From Acanthamoeba castellanii str. Neff (Eukaryota > Discosea > Longamoebia > Acanthamoebidae), in contig NW_004457442.1 in assembly GCF_000313135.1 (NCBI RefSeq), positions 1,022,657 through 1,086,656 on the forward strand: a stretch of 64,000 bases of DNA, in the 5' to 3' direction. A program made the position numbers and the translations under genes. Positions 35,402 to 46,038 of the stretch are shown here, one piece after another. The stretch's first letter is position 1. The number at the start of each line of letters is the position of its first letter. Below the pieces are notes generated by a model, which was not told the DNA's origin, made no database searches, and worked only from the letters and a program-made list of their open reading frames with translations.

Positions 35402-35699
35402 CTCATCGCATCTGTTTTTACGTAAATCGATATTAAAACAAAATAATTCCCAGGGAATACAAAAATGTCCGGCACTACCGGGTTTTCACACATTTTCTTT
35501 TACATTTCTCTTTTGCTGGGCAAGAGGCGATCTAGAGCCCACGGTGCCGAAGCCAGGTAGTGATGGCACTGAGACTCTGCTTGATGTCGAGCGGCTTCAC
35601 GCGCGGGATCATGGCGTCTCCCGCAGCTGGCTTTGCCTTGGCGTCACCACTGTGGAAGGGAACACGAGGGTGAGACCTTGAGCAGGGCCACAGCAGGAG
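35402..35699. other. Intergenic: promoter of the channel gene and 3' flank of TTI1
   Basis: 298 bases between two minus-strand genes. It holds AT-rich stretches near 35410-35440 and 35485-35515 (TTTTCTTTTACATTTCTCTT) but no supported coding sequence. Confidence 0.35.
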
Positions 35700-38600
35700 T
35701 CAGCGTGTCGTGATGGAGAGGTACGAGGTGGCGGCCTGTTCAAGTGGCGGGTAGGGATAGGGGAGGCTGGTTGTGTAGAAGTCGGCGACCTCTCGGCTCA
35801 TGCGCTCCAGTTGGGCACGGACGCGGGGCGACAGCAGCGCCAGGCGCCTGGTCAGCTCGACGGCCTCGTCGCGCAGCGCGGCGGGCAGGGTGTCGTCCAG
35901 ATAGACGTAGATGGCGCCAAACATGTCCGCGGCCAGCGCCTGCCCGCTGTCGGACGAGCCGAAGCTGGGCATACGGGCGAAGACGTAGCGGCACAGGTCG
36001 GCGAGGGTGCGGAGGAGGGCCAGCTGGGAGCGCAGCACGAGCGAGCTGGCCGGGGAGAAGGAGCCCAGCGAGCGCATCTCCTGCCGCAGGGCGGCGTAGT
36101 CGACGGGGATGACGCGATCGCGCAGGGCGGGCCACAGGTCCTCGCGGACGCGATGGAACACGAAGTCGCCGGCGTGGAGGGCGATGCCGGCGGTGACCAC
36201 CTCCCACGATTTGATGGCCTGCACGCGGTCGCGCTCGGCGAACTTTGTCGTCAGCGGCCGCCAGATCAGGTGGACGGCCGGCAGCAGTCGCTTGCGGTCG
36301 GCAGAGAGCACGGTCATGCTGCGCGTGATGATCTCAAGGATGGAGAGCCGCACCTCGCGCTGACGCGACGACACGAAGTGCTGGCAGCGTTCGAGCATCC
36401 TCACCACCGTGTCCAGCTCCTTCTGTCGGCTCTTGGAGCGCAGTGGATCATCCTCCTCGGCGCCGTCTTCTATACTGTTGTCGTTGGCCTCTTCTTCACC
36501 GTCGTCGTCGTGGTTGTGTTCTTTCTCCTTCTGCTTCTTTTCATGATAGTCGCTGAAGTACTTCGCGATGTCGGCCATCTTCTCCGCTTCGCTCTTCTGC
36601 TCGCCTTGCTCGATGTCCTGACTTGCGGTTGGTGCATCGACCGATTCTTCCCGGGCGACGTTTTGTTCAGGCGCGAGCTCCTTCGTCTCGTCTCGCAGGA
36701 GGCTCGTCAGAGGGTCGGCATCGGCCACCAGCGTAGTCGACCATCCTTCGCGTTCGTACTTGCGCGCCAGCACCCCCACGATGGCCTCCAATATTCGACA
36801 GAAGGTGAGAGTGTACTCGACGTTGTGTTCATCGAGGCCTTTTGTGACGAATTGTGAATTCAGTGTGGACGTCAGCAGCAGAGCAGGTCACGCTTTCTAA
36901 CACTCTCTCACGAGTGGTGAGGGGTACCGTTGAAAACGGATTGGATGGTGTCATCGAGCAGCCACACGATGTCATCGATGCTCTGACTATCGCCTTCCTC
37001 CAGCGGCACCCGTCGCTCTGGTGCCGTTGGTGCCGCGGCCTTGAGTATGCCATATTCGAGAATGGCGCGAAGCACCTGCGGGGTGTTGGGATAGAGGCCC
37101 AGGTGCTTCATGCGCATGGATATCGAGTCGATCAGGTAGTCCGTGTTCTTGGCGATGAGCTGCGGCAGCGACGTGTACTCGCCTGTTTTGTTTGACAACA
37201 GAACATGTAAGCGCATAGTCGTAGGGAGGACAGCACACAGCACACGCGTACAGTAGTGGCAAATGCGCTGCAGGGTGGCATAGGCCGATCGGCTCACCAA
37301 ACCTGCACGGACCCGGAAGAAGAAAAAACTTCGGTGAGTCACTACAGCCAGCAACACAACTATGATGAACTGACGAAATTACCGTTCGCATCGCCAAGCT
37401 TTTCGAGGAGCGGGTGAAGCACGGTCATGAGATGCTGATCGAAGCTCCGTCCCATCACCTATCAAAACGACATCAGTCATCTCCTTATTCGTCGGCGGGG
37501 GGGGGAGAAGGGTTAAGGCCCACCTGTGCGCAGTTACCAATACCCTCGAGCAACAGGCTCATGCTGATCGCATTCTCGTTGAGCACGTTGACACTGCGGT
37601 GTGAGAGATGCGTTACAGAAAAGTAATTACAATATCGTACAAGGCTTCATTGAACGGGACGAACCTCTGTACAGTCGTGGAAGATGGTGCGTTCGCGGAG
37701 GGTAGTACCCAGAGCGACTCGTCCAAATACTCCTCCAACACGAGCTCGACCTCTTGTGTGATGTCGACATGACCAGTGGTGCTTCTCACACCGGCACTGG
37801 GTACACCGACGCCGACAGCGCCTGCACACGTTGGAACGGTCAGCTATGACAACAACCCGGACTAACACCACATCGTGGAGAAACGAGCGTACCGAGAAGG
37901 AGGTTGTTGATGATGTAGAAGGCTTGACTGCGGAATGGCTTGTTCCTGGGATCATGGACAACCTGCATCGCATGTGTTGAGCCTCACACTTGGGAATGGC
38001 CAAGAAGAGGGAAAGCGGACCTGGAAGAAGTGGTCCAGGAGCGAGTGCAGGTCGCCGTACCGGCCGAGGTACAGACATATCATCTTCATGACATTCTCTA
38101 CGGCTTCACTCCTGTATGCCAGGTAGGCGCGTATCAATATCCCACCATGCATTACAACGCACACGACACACAACACACACGACACGGACAGCGTTCCAGA
38201 CAGGTACCTGAAGTAGCGGAAGGTTCTCTTGGGATAGAGGTTAGTGACTCCCTCCTCCGCTTCACCACTCCCTGCCGGACCACCGAGCAATCGATGGCTC
38301 GGTTGCTCCAGGTACACCAGCTGGCGCTGAAAACCTGACCCGGAGTGTGTCTGTACATCGTACGAATCGAATTCTGCCACCCACGTCGTCAGCGATGGGC
38401 GTTGTGCTTCCGGGGTTGTGTGCTGGTACCCAAAATCTGAAGTAGTGCAATCGACAGCCGTCCGAGGAATGATGATGAAGCGAGGAGCGGGCTTAGCTTA
38501 TCCTCGAGCAGATACCTATGTGCGCATATGACTTAGAGAAAGAGCGAAAAACGAAGAGGCCAACGCCAACCAGGAAGGGTACATGTGGTTGAAGAGCAGT

Positions 38601-40554
38601 CGGATGGCAGCCAGTTTCGCGCTTTCGTCTGCGTCACGCATGTGTCGTGGGAGCGCGGCCAAAAGGCCCTCGTGCATGCTGTCGCTCAGGTAGGCGTAGA
38701 CTCGATCCCCTTGTGTTTGATTTATCATCTGAAAAGAAAATGTGGTCAGTAACTTGAGGTACTGGGCACTGTGCGGCATAAAAGAGGCAAGGTTGGTCCA
38801 ACCTTGATTTCCTCTTGAGCCGTCGTGGAGACCTCGTTGAAGTCATCCTTGGCAAGGAAGACCAGCGTAGACAGGAAGAAGTTTGCGCAGGAGTCGAGTG
38901 TGATCCGACAGTTGAGCAACAGCCTGCCTGCGCATCGCGCCAGACTTTTGCGCACGCGCCTATGCAACGAACAAAAACCGAGTACTTAAGTAATCAATAC
39001 TATGTTGTCGCGGCCACGGGCGTACCAGTGTTGCTGGAGCATGGTCTTCGACACACTGAAAACGTCGGCAAACAAACCGCGGAGGTTTGATGTCGTCTTT
39101 TGCAGCCACTCGTGATCTCGAGTGAGGGTGAACGGTTCAGCTGAACCGGGTTCGGCCTGCGCCTTGGGTGGCGCTCCAGCCTCTGTCTCCTTTCTCTTGA
39201 CTTCGTTGACTGCCCAAGCAATCATCACGCATCAATACAAGTCTTTTACATCAAGTTGATAAGACCAGGCGGAAACCAACCTTTCTTGGCACCTTCAGCA
39301 AGCGAGCTTAAGAGAGAAGTCACCTGATCTGCGGAGGGCTGTGCGGTAGCGGTGGGTTGCTGCAGAGATGCGTTTGCGCTGATGAGAGGGCGATTGCTCT
39401 CGTCGCTCATCACAACGCTCACGACCTCAGCGCACAAATCCACAGCGGCCTCCACGACACGGTGGCCTAAATTGCACCAACGTCACGTTAGAGCTCCACA
39501 GCACAGGGCACTCACCAGCGCAAGCGGACTCACCTTGTTTGAAGTCACCCAGCATGACCTTGCCCAAGGCGCTCACCAGGCCAGGCAACACAAAGGCCAC
39601 AGCTTCCCCTACGAGCGCGAGAGCGTTAGCTCTACGGCGAGTGGCAAAAGATAGATGTAAGAGCAAACCCTAACCTGACTTGTATGATCCGAGTCGTGCG
39701 CACAGGAACGATAACGCCTCGAGAGAAGCCACTGCGTGCACCCCCGTTAGCCAGCCTTTTCACACAAACGGGCCAGGGGCAGAGTGGTGGGTGGTGTACC
39801 GCGTAGGTCGCGATTCACTGCCGTTGTGGCTTCGTCCATCAACAGAGAGATCCCATAGGCCGAGAGGGCGAGCGAGGACTTAGACGCGATGAACGGCGGT
39901 TGGCCTGCAACCCAACACACAATTTGAATGAACGATGAGTACGGTCAAGGCCAAGGGCCAAACCCTGGGCGTGGACGAGAGAAGGAAGGTGCCTGATGTT
40001 GCTGCTACAGGGGACCGAGTGCGAAGCAGCGCACACAGGCATCGAACGGCACGCAGCTTGAGGTCTTCGTGTGGCCTTGCTGCGTTGGTCATGTGCAGCA
40101 CCACCGCGCAGGGCGAAGCGGAGGTCGAAGATGACGACCTCGGTGAGGCGGCTGGAGCTGGTGGTGACGGAGGCGACAGGATTTCCACGAGAGTGTGGAA
40201 GAGCTGAAGGAATCGAGGGCTCATGAAGGTGATCTCTCCTTGCATCTCCATTACAGGGCCGCAGCGCTCGAGTGCAGCCTCAATCACGCCCAAGATCCCC
40301 TCCATTTGGGTCGAAGCCAGCTTGGCGTCATCGCTGTTGCGCAGCAGACCGAGGAGAGGCATGAAGAGATAGTCGAGACATCGGTGCAGGCCAAATGGCG
40401 GAAGAGTGGGCACAACTCGGCTCAAATCTTCAACGGCGGCAGCGATTTGAGTCGGTTCTGCGATTCCGCTGGCGGCAGTGGCCAGACGTGAGCACAGGGG
40501 TTGCAGGCGCAGAAAGGACTCCTTGAGGTCCACACTGCCATCGCTGGCCATCAT
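35700..40554 (-). CDS. TTI1: TELO2-interacting protein 1 (TTI1), TTT co-chaperone subunit
   Basis: A HEAT-repeat scaffold of the TELO2-TTI1-TTI2 complex, which with HSP90 matures PIKK kinases (mTOR, ATM, ATR, DNA-PK family). The N-terminus FLRLQPLCSRLATAASGIAE and FGLHRCLDYLFMPLLGLLRN matches the TTI1 start. The C-terminal part has VVRMLERCQHFVSSRQREVR, EIITRSMTVLSADRKRLLPA, VHLIWRPLTTKFAERDRVQA and AGDFVFHRVREDLWP, typical of TTI1. Middle exons are small, separated by many introns, and made of amphipathic helices. A highly charged acidic insertion (DDDGEEEANDN, about 36500) interrupts the C-terminal region. The start MMAS (40554) lies 66 bases from the divergent F-box/ankyrin gene. The stop is TGA (complement of 35700-35702). 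Confidence 0.85.
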
Positions 40555-40620
40555 GTGGCGCAGCTTTACCGGAAAGATTTTTCTATCTGTTTCACCTTTT
40601 TTTCTTTATGTGCACTTCCG
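40555..40620. promoter_or_regulatory. 66-bp bidirectional promoter gap
   Basis: Only 66 bases separate the ATGs of TTI1 (-) and the F-box/ankyrin gene (+), so core promoter elements of the two genes must overlap or lie inside coding sequence. The gap is T-rich near the plus-strand ATG. Confidence 0.4.
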
Positions 40621-42550
40621 ATGGAGCCCGGTGGGGATGGAGCGCAGCTGCTGCCAGATGAGCTGTGGTTGGAGGTATTCAGCTTCTTGCACCCAAAACA
40701 GGCAGGTGGTGTTATGCTGGCCTGCCGTCGCTTCTACGGCATCTTCACCACCTCCACGCTGTGGCGCCGCTACCACGAGGCCATGCTCGGCGGGCCGCTG
40801 CAGCCCGTAGGTCCCGACCCGTCCTCCTCTTCCTACTTCAACAGCGACGGCGAGGGTGAGAATGACGACTTCGATCAAAGCGATGATGATCTCGAGGACG
40901 ATAATGATCTTAGTGAGCGGCGCGAGGAGAGGATAATCGACGTTGTCTCTTTCCCACGATTTGCACGAGACGAGTGGCAACAGGCCCTGTTGTGGAAGAC
41001 GCACAAGGTGGAGCACCAGCGCAGTGATGAAGCCAAGCTGGTGTGGGCCGCGCGACTGGGTTGCCATCAGCTGGTGGCGCGTCTGCTGGACGACATGCTC
41101 GACCGGCATGCCTCGCTGCGACGCGAGCGATCGGCACTCACCTCGTCACTGCCGGAGGACGAGGACAGCGAGGAGGGCCAGCTGCTCCGCATGCTCTGCC
41201 GTGGCCTGGAAGCTGCCTGTTGGGCCAACTCCGTGCCCACCGCTCGGGTATGATCGATAACCACACCACACACACACACACACAGTTGGCCCTGAGTTGG
41301 TGCGACGTATCAGGTGCTGTTGGCGTACGGAGCGGCGCCGGTGCAATGCGGGTACCTGGGGGTCAAGCGCGAGGCCATCGTGGAAGCTGCCGAGCACGGC
41401 AATGTCGAGCTGATGGAGCTGCTGATCGCGAACGGCGCTCTATCGGAGCGCTGGAGCTTCGCCAATTTCCTACCCGGCCGACCACTTCTCGCCGCGTGTT
41501 GGGTACATATGCCTCCCGTAAGAGGGACAACGGTCGGCAGACTGACCAACCGGTTGCTGCAACGTCGTAGGCTGGCAAGACAGAGGCCGTGGAGTGTCTC
41601 ATGCGCCATGAGGTGATGTGCGTCGCCTCCAAAAACGAGTTCATCGAGCGCTGGGGCGTTTCTGTCGACCTGGAGGGCGTCAGTCCCTTGTGTATGGCTG
41701 CTAGGAGGGGACACCTCAATGTCGTCTCCCTCCTGCTGTCCCGGCTTCAGGACGAACTGAACGAAAGGTACCTAAGATCTTTGTTCTGTGGTGTGCGTGT
41801 GTGTGAGAGAGAGAGAGACATTGCCTGATCTGGTATTGCTACAGTGAAAAGCAAAACGCTTTGCTCTCAGCGGCCAAAGAGAGCAGGAACGACGTGATCG
41901 TACACCTACTCGTACATGGCGGAGTGACAGGAGACATCGCGTCGCTATGTGCCTACATCAAGGGCAAATCGTTCGACTACGCCACTTTTGAGGTCCTGCT
42001 CGCGGGTGCGCATCTCCCTCAAGATAACACAGCAACGTGGACTCTGAAACCATCTCGTTCACATTTCTTCTCCACTCTTCAAGGCGTGGACGAGGAATCA
42101 CTCAGGGCAGCCAACGTCTGCTGGGCCATCTTCAAATCGAAGAGAATTGTCGGTGGGTCCGACGGCAAGAAGGTCTGCGAGCTGCTTCTGGCCAAAGGGG
42201 CCGACATCAACTGCACCAGCACCACGGCCGTCCTAACGCCTCTCGCCCATGCGGGTACTGCAACCCACCAATCCCTCCTCACTACACTGCACCTGACTTT
42301 CCCTTTTTCTCTCCGTCTGTCACAGTGGTCAAGGACAATGTCGAGGTGGCCGAGACTCTGCTGCAGTGTGGAGCTGATCCAAACCTGTCAGTCCTCGGCG
42401 AGGCCAACCTCTTGTGCATAGCACAGAAGCTGCAGCGCCACAGGTTCGTGCTCACGGACTCTCTCGAAATGCCAAGCTTGCTCACTCCAGTGGATGATTT
42501 ACAGAATAGTGGACTTGCTATCGAAGTACATTAGACACCCGAGTCCATGA
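40621..42550 (+). CDS. F-box protein with ankyrin repeats
   Basis: A probable SCF ubiquitin-ligase substrate receptor. The start MEPGGDGAQLLPDELWLEVF runs into an F-box (LLPDELWLEVFSFLHPKQAG, ACRRFYGIFTTSTLWRRY). An acidic Asp/Ser stretch (about 40840-40920) follows, then degenerate ankyrin-like repeats: AARLGCHQLVARLLDDML, AAEHGNVELMELLIANGAL, CMAARRGHLNVVSLLLSRL, AAKESRNDVIVHLLVHGGV, VCELLLAKGADINCTSTTAV and VAETLLQCGADPNL. The last exon gives IVDLLSKYIRHPSP and TGA 42548-42550. Seven exons with in-phase joins. Substrate unknown. The combination is common in large amoebozoan F-box families. Confidence 0.85.
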
Positions 42551-42636
42551 GATGATGTTTGTCTGCAGCCTCGGGTGCTACGGAGACGAAGACGAAAAGC
42601 CAACGGTATGTAAAAGAAAAAAGAAATGAAAAAGAA

Positions 42637-44240
42637 ATGAACGACCCAGCCGAGGAGATGAAGAGGGCTCCTATTGCAGGCCTTCGCGGCGTCGCGACGC
42701 CTCATCTGGCTTCATCTCTCGGTAGATCTCCATCTATAACATCACTTACACAGTCTGCCGCTACGCTTTTTGCTGCACCTTCTTCATTTTCTGTAATGAG
42801 CGTTTCCACGTTTGCACTCACCCCCTCTTCGGCTCTCCTTCCTGCCGCGCCGCATTCCACCCTAGCTCCTGTGACGCCGTCGTTGCCGCTCAGCACGAGC
42901 CCCCTCCCCTCTTCATTTTCTTCATCTTCGCTGCTCCATTCCATCGAGGAAAAGTCGCTACACGCCCGAAGATCGGGCGCCCTGCAGACCATTCCCACGC
43001 GATGCCAACTCATCAAGGACACCAACGCACCGAGCGACGAGCGAGGGAAGCCTCTCCTGGTATGTCTTTCTTGCATGTCTTGCGCCACAGATTCAACGTT
43101 GCAACAGCCGACGACCTTACCGCGCCACAACAGTTCCCCGTGAGGATCAAGACAGAGGGAGGAGTGTACAACAAGCCCGATGTGCTCTCCGATAACCTGA
43201 GGTGCCCCACCTGCCCCGTGCGGCTTCCAGCAGTGCGCTAGCTGAAGCAGCTCCTCACGCGATTTGCTGATTGCACTGCCTCCTTCGCGACAGAAAGCGC
43301 GATCCGTTCGTGCCGCCCTATGAAGAGGATCTGTTCGTCGAGTGGGACTTTAGCGTTGGGCCAGCGCACTCGCCCCGGTCAAAGCACGTCCTCGTGCTCA
43401 ATAAGTACAACGTGCTGCCTAACCATGCACTCATCGTCACCACCGATTTTCAGGTGCGACATGCTGTCTTGGTTACTCTTTCTCGGATGACCTGCAAACT
43501 CATCATCATCGCCACAATTCAGCCACAAACTGATCCGCTCAACGAGCGCGACTTCGAGGTCTTCTGGCGAAGCGTGGACAACGTGAGGGGATTTGGATTT
43601 TACAATTGTGGCGCTAACGCCGGGCCAAGGTGCGATGCCGTCACACTGTGCACACCAGAGAGCTCTGTCTAACGTAGTCATGATGATGGTCTGGTGGTGC
43701 AGCCAACCGCACAAACATATGCAAGTGGTGCCCCTTCCACTCGAGGACGGGACCGAACTGCCACTGCTGCGAGTGCTCGACGAGCAGACTTCGAGACACG
43801 CTGACCATGGCGCACCATTCACGCTACCACAATTTCCGTTCAATCACGCTGTGTGCCGTTTGCCCAAGCACCTGTGCGAAGCCGACAGCCAGGTACCGCA
43901 TACGCACACGCACACACTTACTCCAGCACTGTGGTTACCTAACCACGCTGAGCAACAACAGATGATAGGGCGGGACTTAGCCGAAATGTACAGGCGGCTG
44001 CTGGCGGCAATTCACAAGAGCACTGGAGAGAACGAGCAGGAGCTGCAGACCAATGGCCACCACAACGTGCTGCTATCGCCGCGGTGGATGCTCGTAGTCC
44101 CACGCACGCGAGAGGGCATGGATGGGCTGAGTGGCAATGGCCTCGTGTTCGCAGGCGTGTTCTTCACCAAGGACCAGCAGCTCTGCAACAAGCTGGCGGA
44201 CATTGGTCCTATCAACTTCCTTACACGCATCACGTCGTGA
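42637..44240 (+). CDS. Ap4A phosphorylase / ATP adenylyltransferase (APA1/APA2-like)
   Basis: A GalT-branch HIT-superfamily enzyme that phosphorolyses diadenosine tetraphosphate to ATP and ADP. The start is ATG 42637 (MNDPAEEMKRAPIAG) or 42658. The first 110 residues are Ser/Thr/Pro-rich and not conserved. Then LHARRSGALQTIPTRCQLI and FPVRIKTEGGVYNKPDV, KRDPFVPPYEEDLFVEWD, KHVLVLNKYNVLPNHALIVT and FEVFWRSVDNVRGFGFYNCG. The catalytic motif NAGPSQPHKHMQVVPLP is rebuilt across an intron (about 43630-43702). Later: PQFPFNHAVCRLP, HHNVLLSPRWMLVVPRTREG and NGLVFAGVFFTKDQQ. TGA 44238-44240 lies 66 bases before the inverted repeat. The Ser/Thr-rich leader might be a mitochondrial targeting extension (inference). 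Confidence 0.9.
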
Positions 44241-44306
44241 TATCAATCCTGTACAGCCCACGCTTGGTCTTAGTCGCGCACAATGGCACCTCAAACAAGA
44301 GAAGAT

Positions 44307-44601
44307 GGCATTGCAAGAGAAGAAGGGAGTGCAAAGGGGACACAAGGGAGGAAGAGATGGGAAATGCCCACCAGCACTGGCAGAGGCAAAGGAAGAAGAA
44401 AAGAACACCACAACGCGACGCAAGCTTTCGGTGGGTGGGGAGAACCAAGTAGGGCAACAAAGATAAGGAGGAGGTCTGTGTTTGTAGGAAGATTCCGTGG
44501 TGCAACGGTAGCACGCAAGCCTAACACGCTTGAGGTCGCGAGATCAACACTCGCCGGAATCATTTTTGTCTGGCTTTTGATGGCTCAACATGATTGCGTT
44601 G
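44307..44601 (+). repeat. Left arm of a 295-bp inverted repeat
   Basis: This sequence recurs in reverse complement at 45744-46038; I compared the two by eye and saw no mismatch. Identity stops sharply at both edges (44306/46039 and 44602/45743). The arm contains a complete tRNA-Val gene with about 184 bases of upstream flank. The loop between the arms is 1142 bases. No inverted-repeat ends of a known transposon family and no obvious target-site duplication were recognised. Confidence 0.93.
44491..44562 (+). tRNA. tRNA-Val (anticodon AAC), left copy
   Basis: A 72-nt cloverleaf folds without mismatch: acceptor GATTCCG/CGGAATC, D stem GTGC/GCAC with A14, GG and A21 in the loop, and anticodon stem CAAGC/GCTTG with loop CTAACAC. 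T33 is followed by the AAC anticodon at 44523-44525. The T stem is GCGAG/CTCGC and the discriminator base is A. A T5 pol III terminator follows directly (44563-44567). The T loop is ATCAACA, so position 54 is A rather than T and position 60 is A. A54/A60 is usual for eukaryotic initiator tRNA-Met, not for elongator tRNAs, and it weakens the B box. Otherwise it looks functional. Confidence 0.9.
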
Positions 44602-45743
44602 TTTTGTGAGCCACCAAAGGGTAGTTTGTGATGATTTTATGTCACTGTGAAAGCACAAGTTGTGGGCCAGTGGTACCAGTGGTATCATGAGTGTGGAGCA
44701 TCCCCTTGTATGTGATGTCTTTGTGGAGTGCAATTTCATGTGCCAGTGTCAGTTGGCATTGAGGGACAGAAAGAAGAGAGCAAATCAATGGAGTAACACT
44801 GTGTGTGATTGGATCATGAAAATAATTATTATTTTTGCCAAGAAGTGGCCAACAAGAGAGTTCATCCAATCCCCAGCCTGGTGTACCCTCAGACTTGTGT
44901 CCCCATCCAACCATCCAGTCAGGCACACATGTATCAGTGGCCATCCTCAAAGTCTATCCCTAGTGGCAGGTACTTTCAACAATGAACTCAGTAATCAGTA
45001 CACTCAGTGTTATAATCTCTCCATCTGGTGCACACCCCAACATTTTGGCTGCTCAGCTCATCCTCATGCACAAGGAGATGTACCTGGAACAGCTGTGGGG
45101 TGTAAGCCATTCTCACAACTGGAGACCATCACACTAGCACCATAGATTGCCCAGGCAATCCTCACAATGCATGAAAAGCACTACATCCACAGAGACATCA
45201 AGCTTGCCAATATCTTGGTATGCAGCTGTAACAGCTGTTCTCCTTGCCCTCTCAGGTTTCTGCTCTCAGTTTTCTCTCTCACACACTCTGGTGATGTATA
45301 TGGACCACCAATGACAGGATGGTTGGCATGGCTGACTAAGAGCAGGCCATGGCTGCATGTTCCCCTTCTCTCTTTGTGCAAAGACCAGCCCCACAGTTGA
45401 TCACCAGGCAACACCCTCCTCACCACCTCTTCCCACCTTCCTTCTCAGTTGACAGCCACTGGCCATTTCAGGTTAAGAAGAAGGGGAGAGATGGTGCGCC
45501 CTGTGGAAAATTCACACCAGGAGGAGGAAATCATGAAAAGAACTGATGTGAAACCTGAACCTTTTTTGAAGCAAATGCAGTGGGTGAAGAGAAGAGTGAA
45601 CAGGAAGGGAGGGATTGTTGTTTAATTGTTGGAACCGCTCAGCCCCTCGGAATAGAGGGACGAGCAGGCCACCACTTTAAGTGATGTAGACTATGAACCG
45701 GAGATGAAATTCTACGGTGATTCAATGCCTCACCCACCCTTCC
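44602..45743. other. 1.14-kb AT-richer insert between the repeat arms
   Basis: Base composition differs visibly from the flanks, with more A/T and stretches such as AAATAATTATTATTTTTG near 44820. Apart from the kinase fragment no gene is recognised. A short open stretch near 45690-45735 (YEPEMKFYGDSMPHPPFP) is unassigned. The CA/TG microsatellites typical of local introns are absent, which fits a different origin or a decayed sequence. Confidence 0.6.
45030..45625 (+). pseudogene. Protein-kinase catalytic-domain fragment
   Basis: Three pieces on the plus strand look kinase-derived. SGAHPNILAAQLILMHKEM (about 45030-45090) resembles the HPNI segment. The exon at 45146-45217, bounded by TAG and GTATGC splice-like sites, encodes AQAILTMHEKHYIHRDIKLA then NIL, the catalytic loop with HRD. 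After a putative intron, 45449 onward reads LTATGHFRL, matching the LDxxGHxKL strand before DFG, but no DFG follows; RRRGEMVRP appears instead. No glycine-rich loop, APE or C-lobe was found before the right repeat arm. The best reading is a truncated or decayed kinase gene, possibly AGC- or STE-like. Confidence 0.55.
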
Positions 45744-46038
45744 CAACGCAATCATGTTGAGCCATCAAAAGCCAGACAAAAATGATTCCGGCGAGTGTTG
45801 ATCTCGCGACCTCAAGCGTGTTAGGCTTGCGTGCTACCGTTGCACCACGGAATCTTCCTACAAACACAGACCTCCTCCTTATCTTTGTTGCCCTACTTGG
45901 TTCTCCCCACCCACCGAAAGCTTGCGTCGCGTTGTGGTGTTCTTTTCTTCTTCCTTTGCCTCTGCCAGTGCTGGTGGGCATTTCCCATCTCTTCCTCCCT
46001 TGTGTCCCCTTTGCACTCCCTTCTTCTCTTGCAATGCC
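45744..46038 (-). repeat. Right arm of the 295-bp inverted repeat
   Basis: Reverse complement of 44307-44601 with no difference seen. It forms the 5' flank of gluconokinase and its last five bases (46034-46038, ATGCC) are the start codon and two bases of codon 2. Confidence 0.93.
45783..45854 (-). tRNA. tRNA-Val (anticodon AAC), right copy
   Basis: This is the mirror copy of the left tRNA gene, identical over all 72 positions and including the T5 terminator. It is transcribed away from gluconokinase and begins about 180 bases before that gene's ATG. It has the same A54/A60 T loop. If only one copy is ancestral, this one is the likelier original because its flank is continuous with a real gene. 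Confidence 0.9.

Noticed and set aside
44307..46038. Inverted repeat as terminal inverted repeats of a DNA transposon
   Set aside because: The arms contain a host-type tRNA and a gene start, no transposase is present and no target-site duplication was found.
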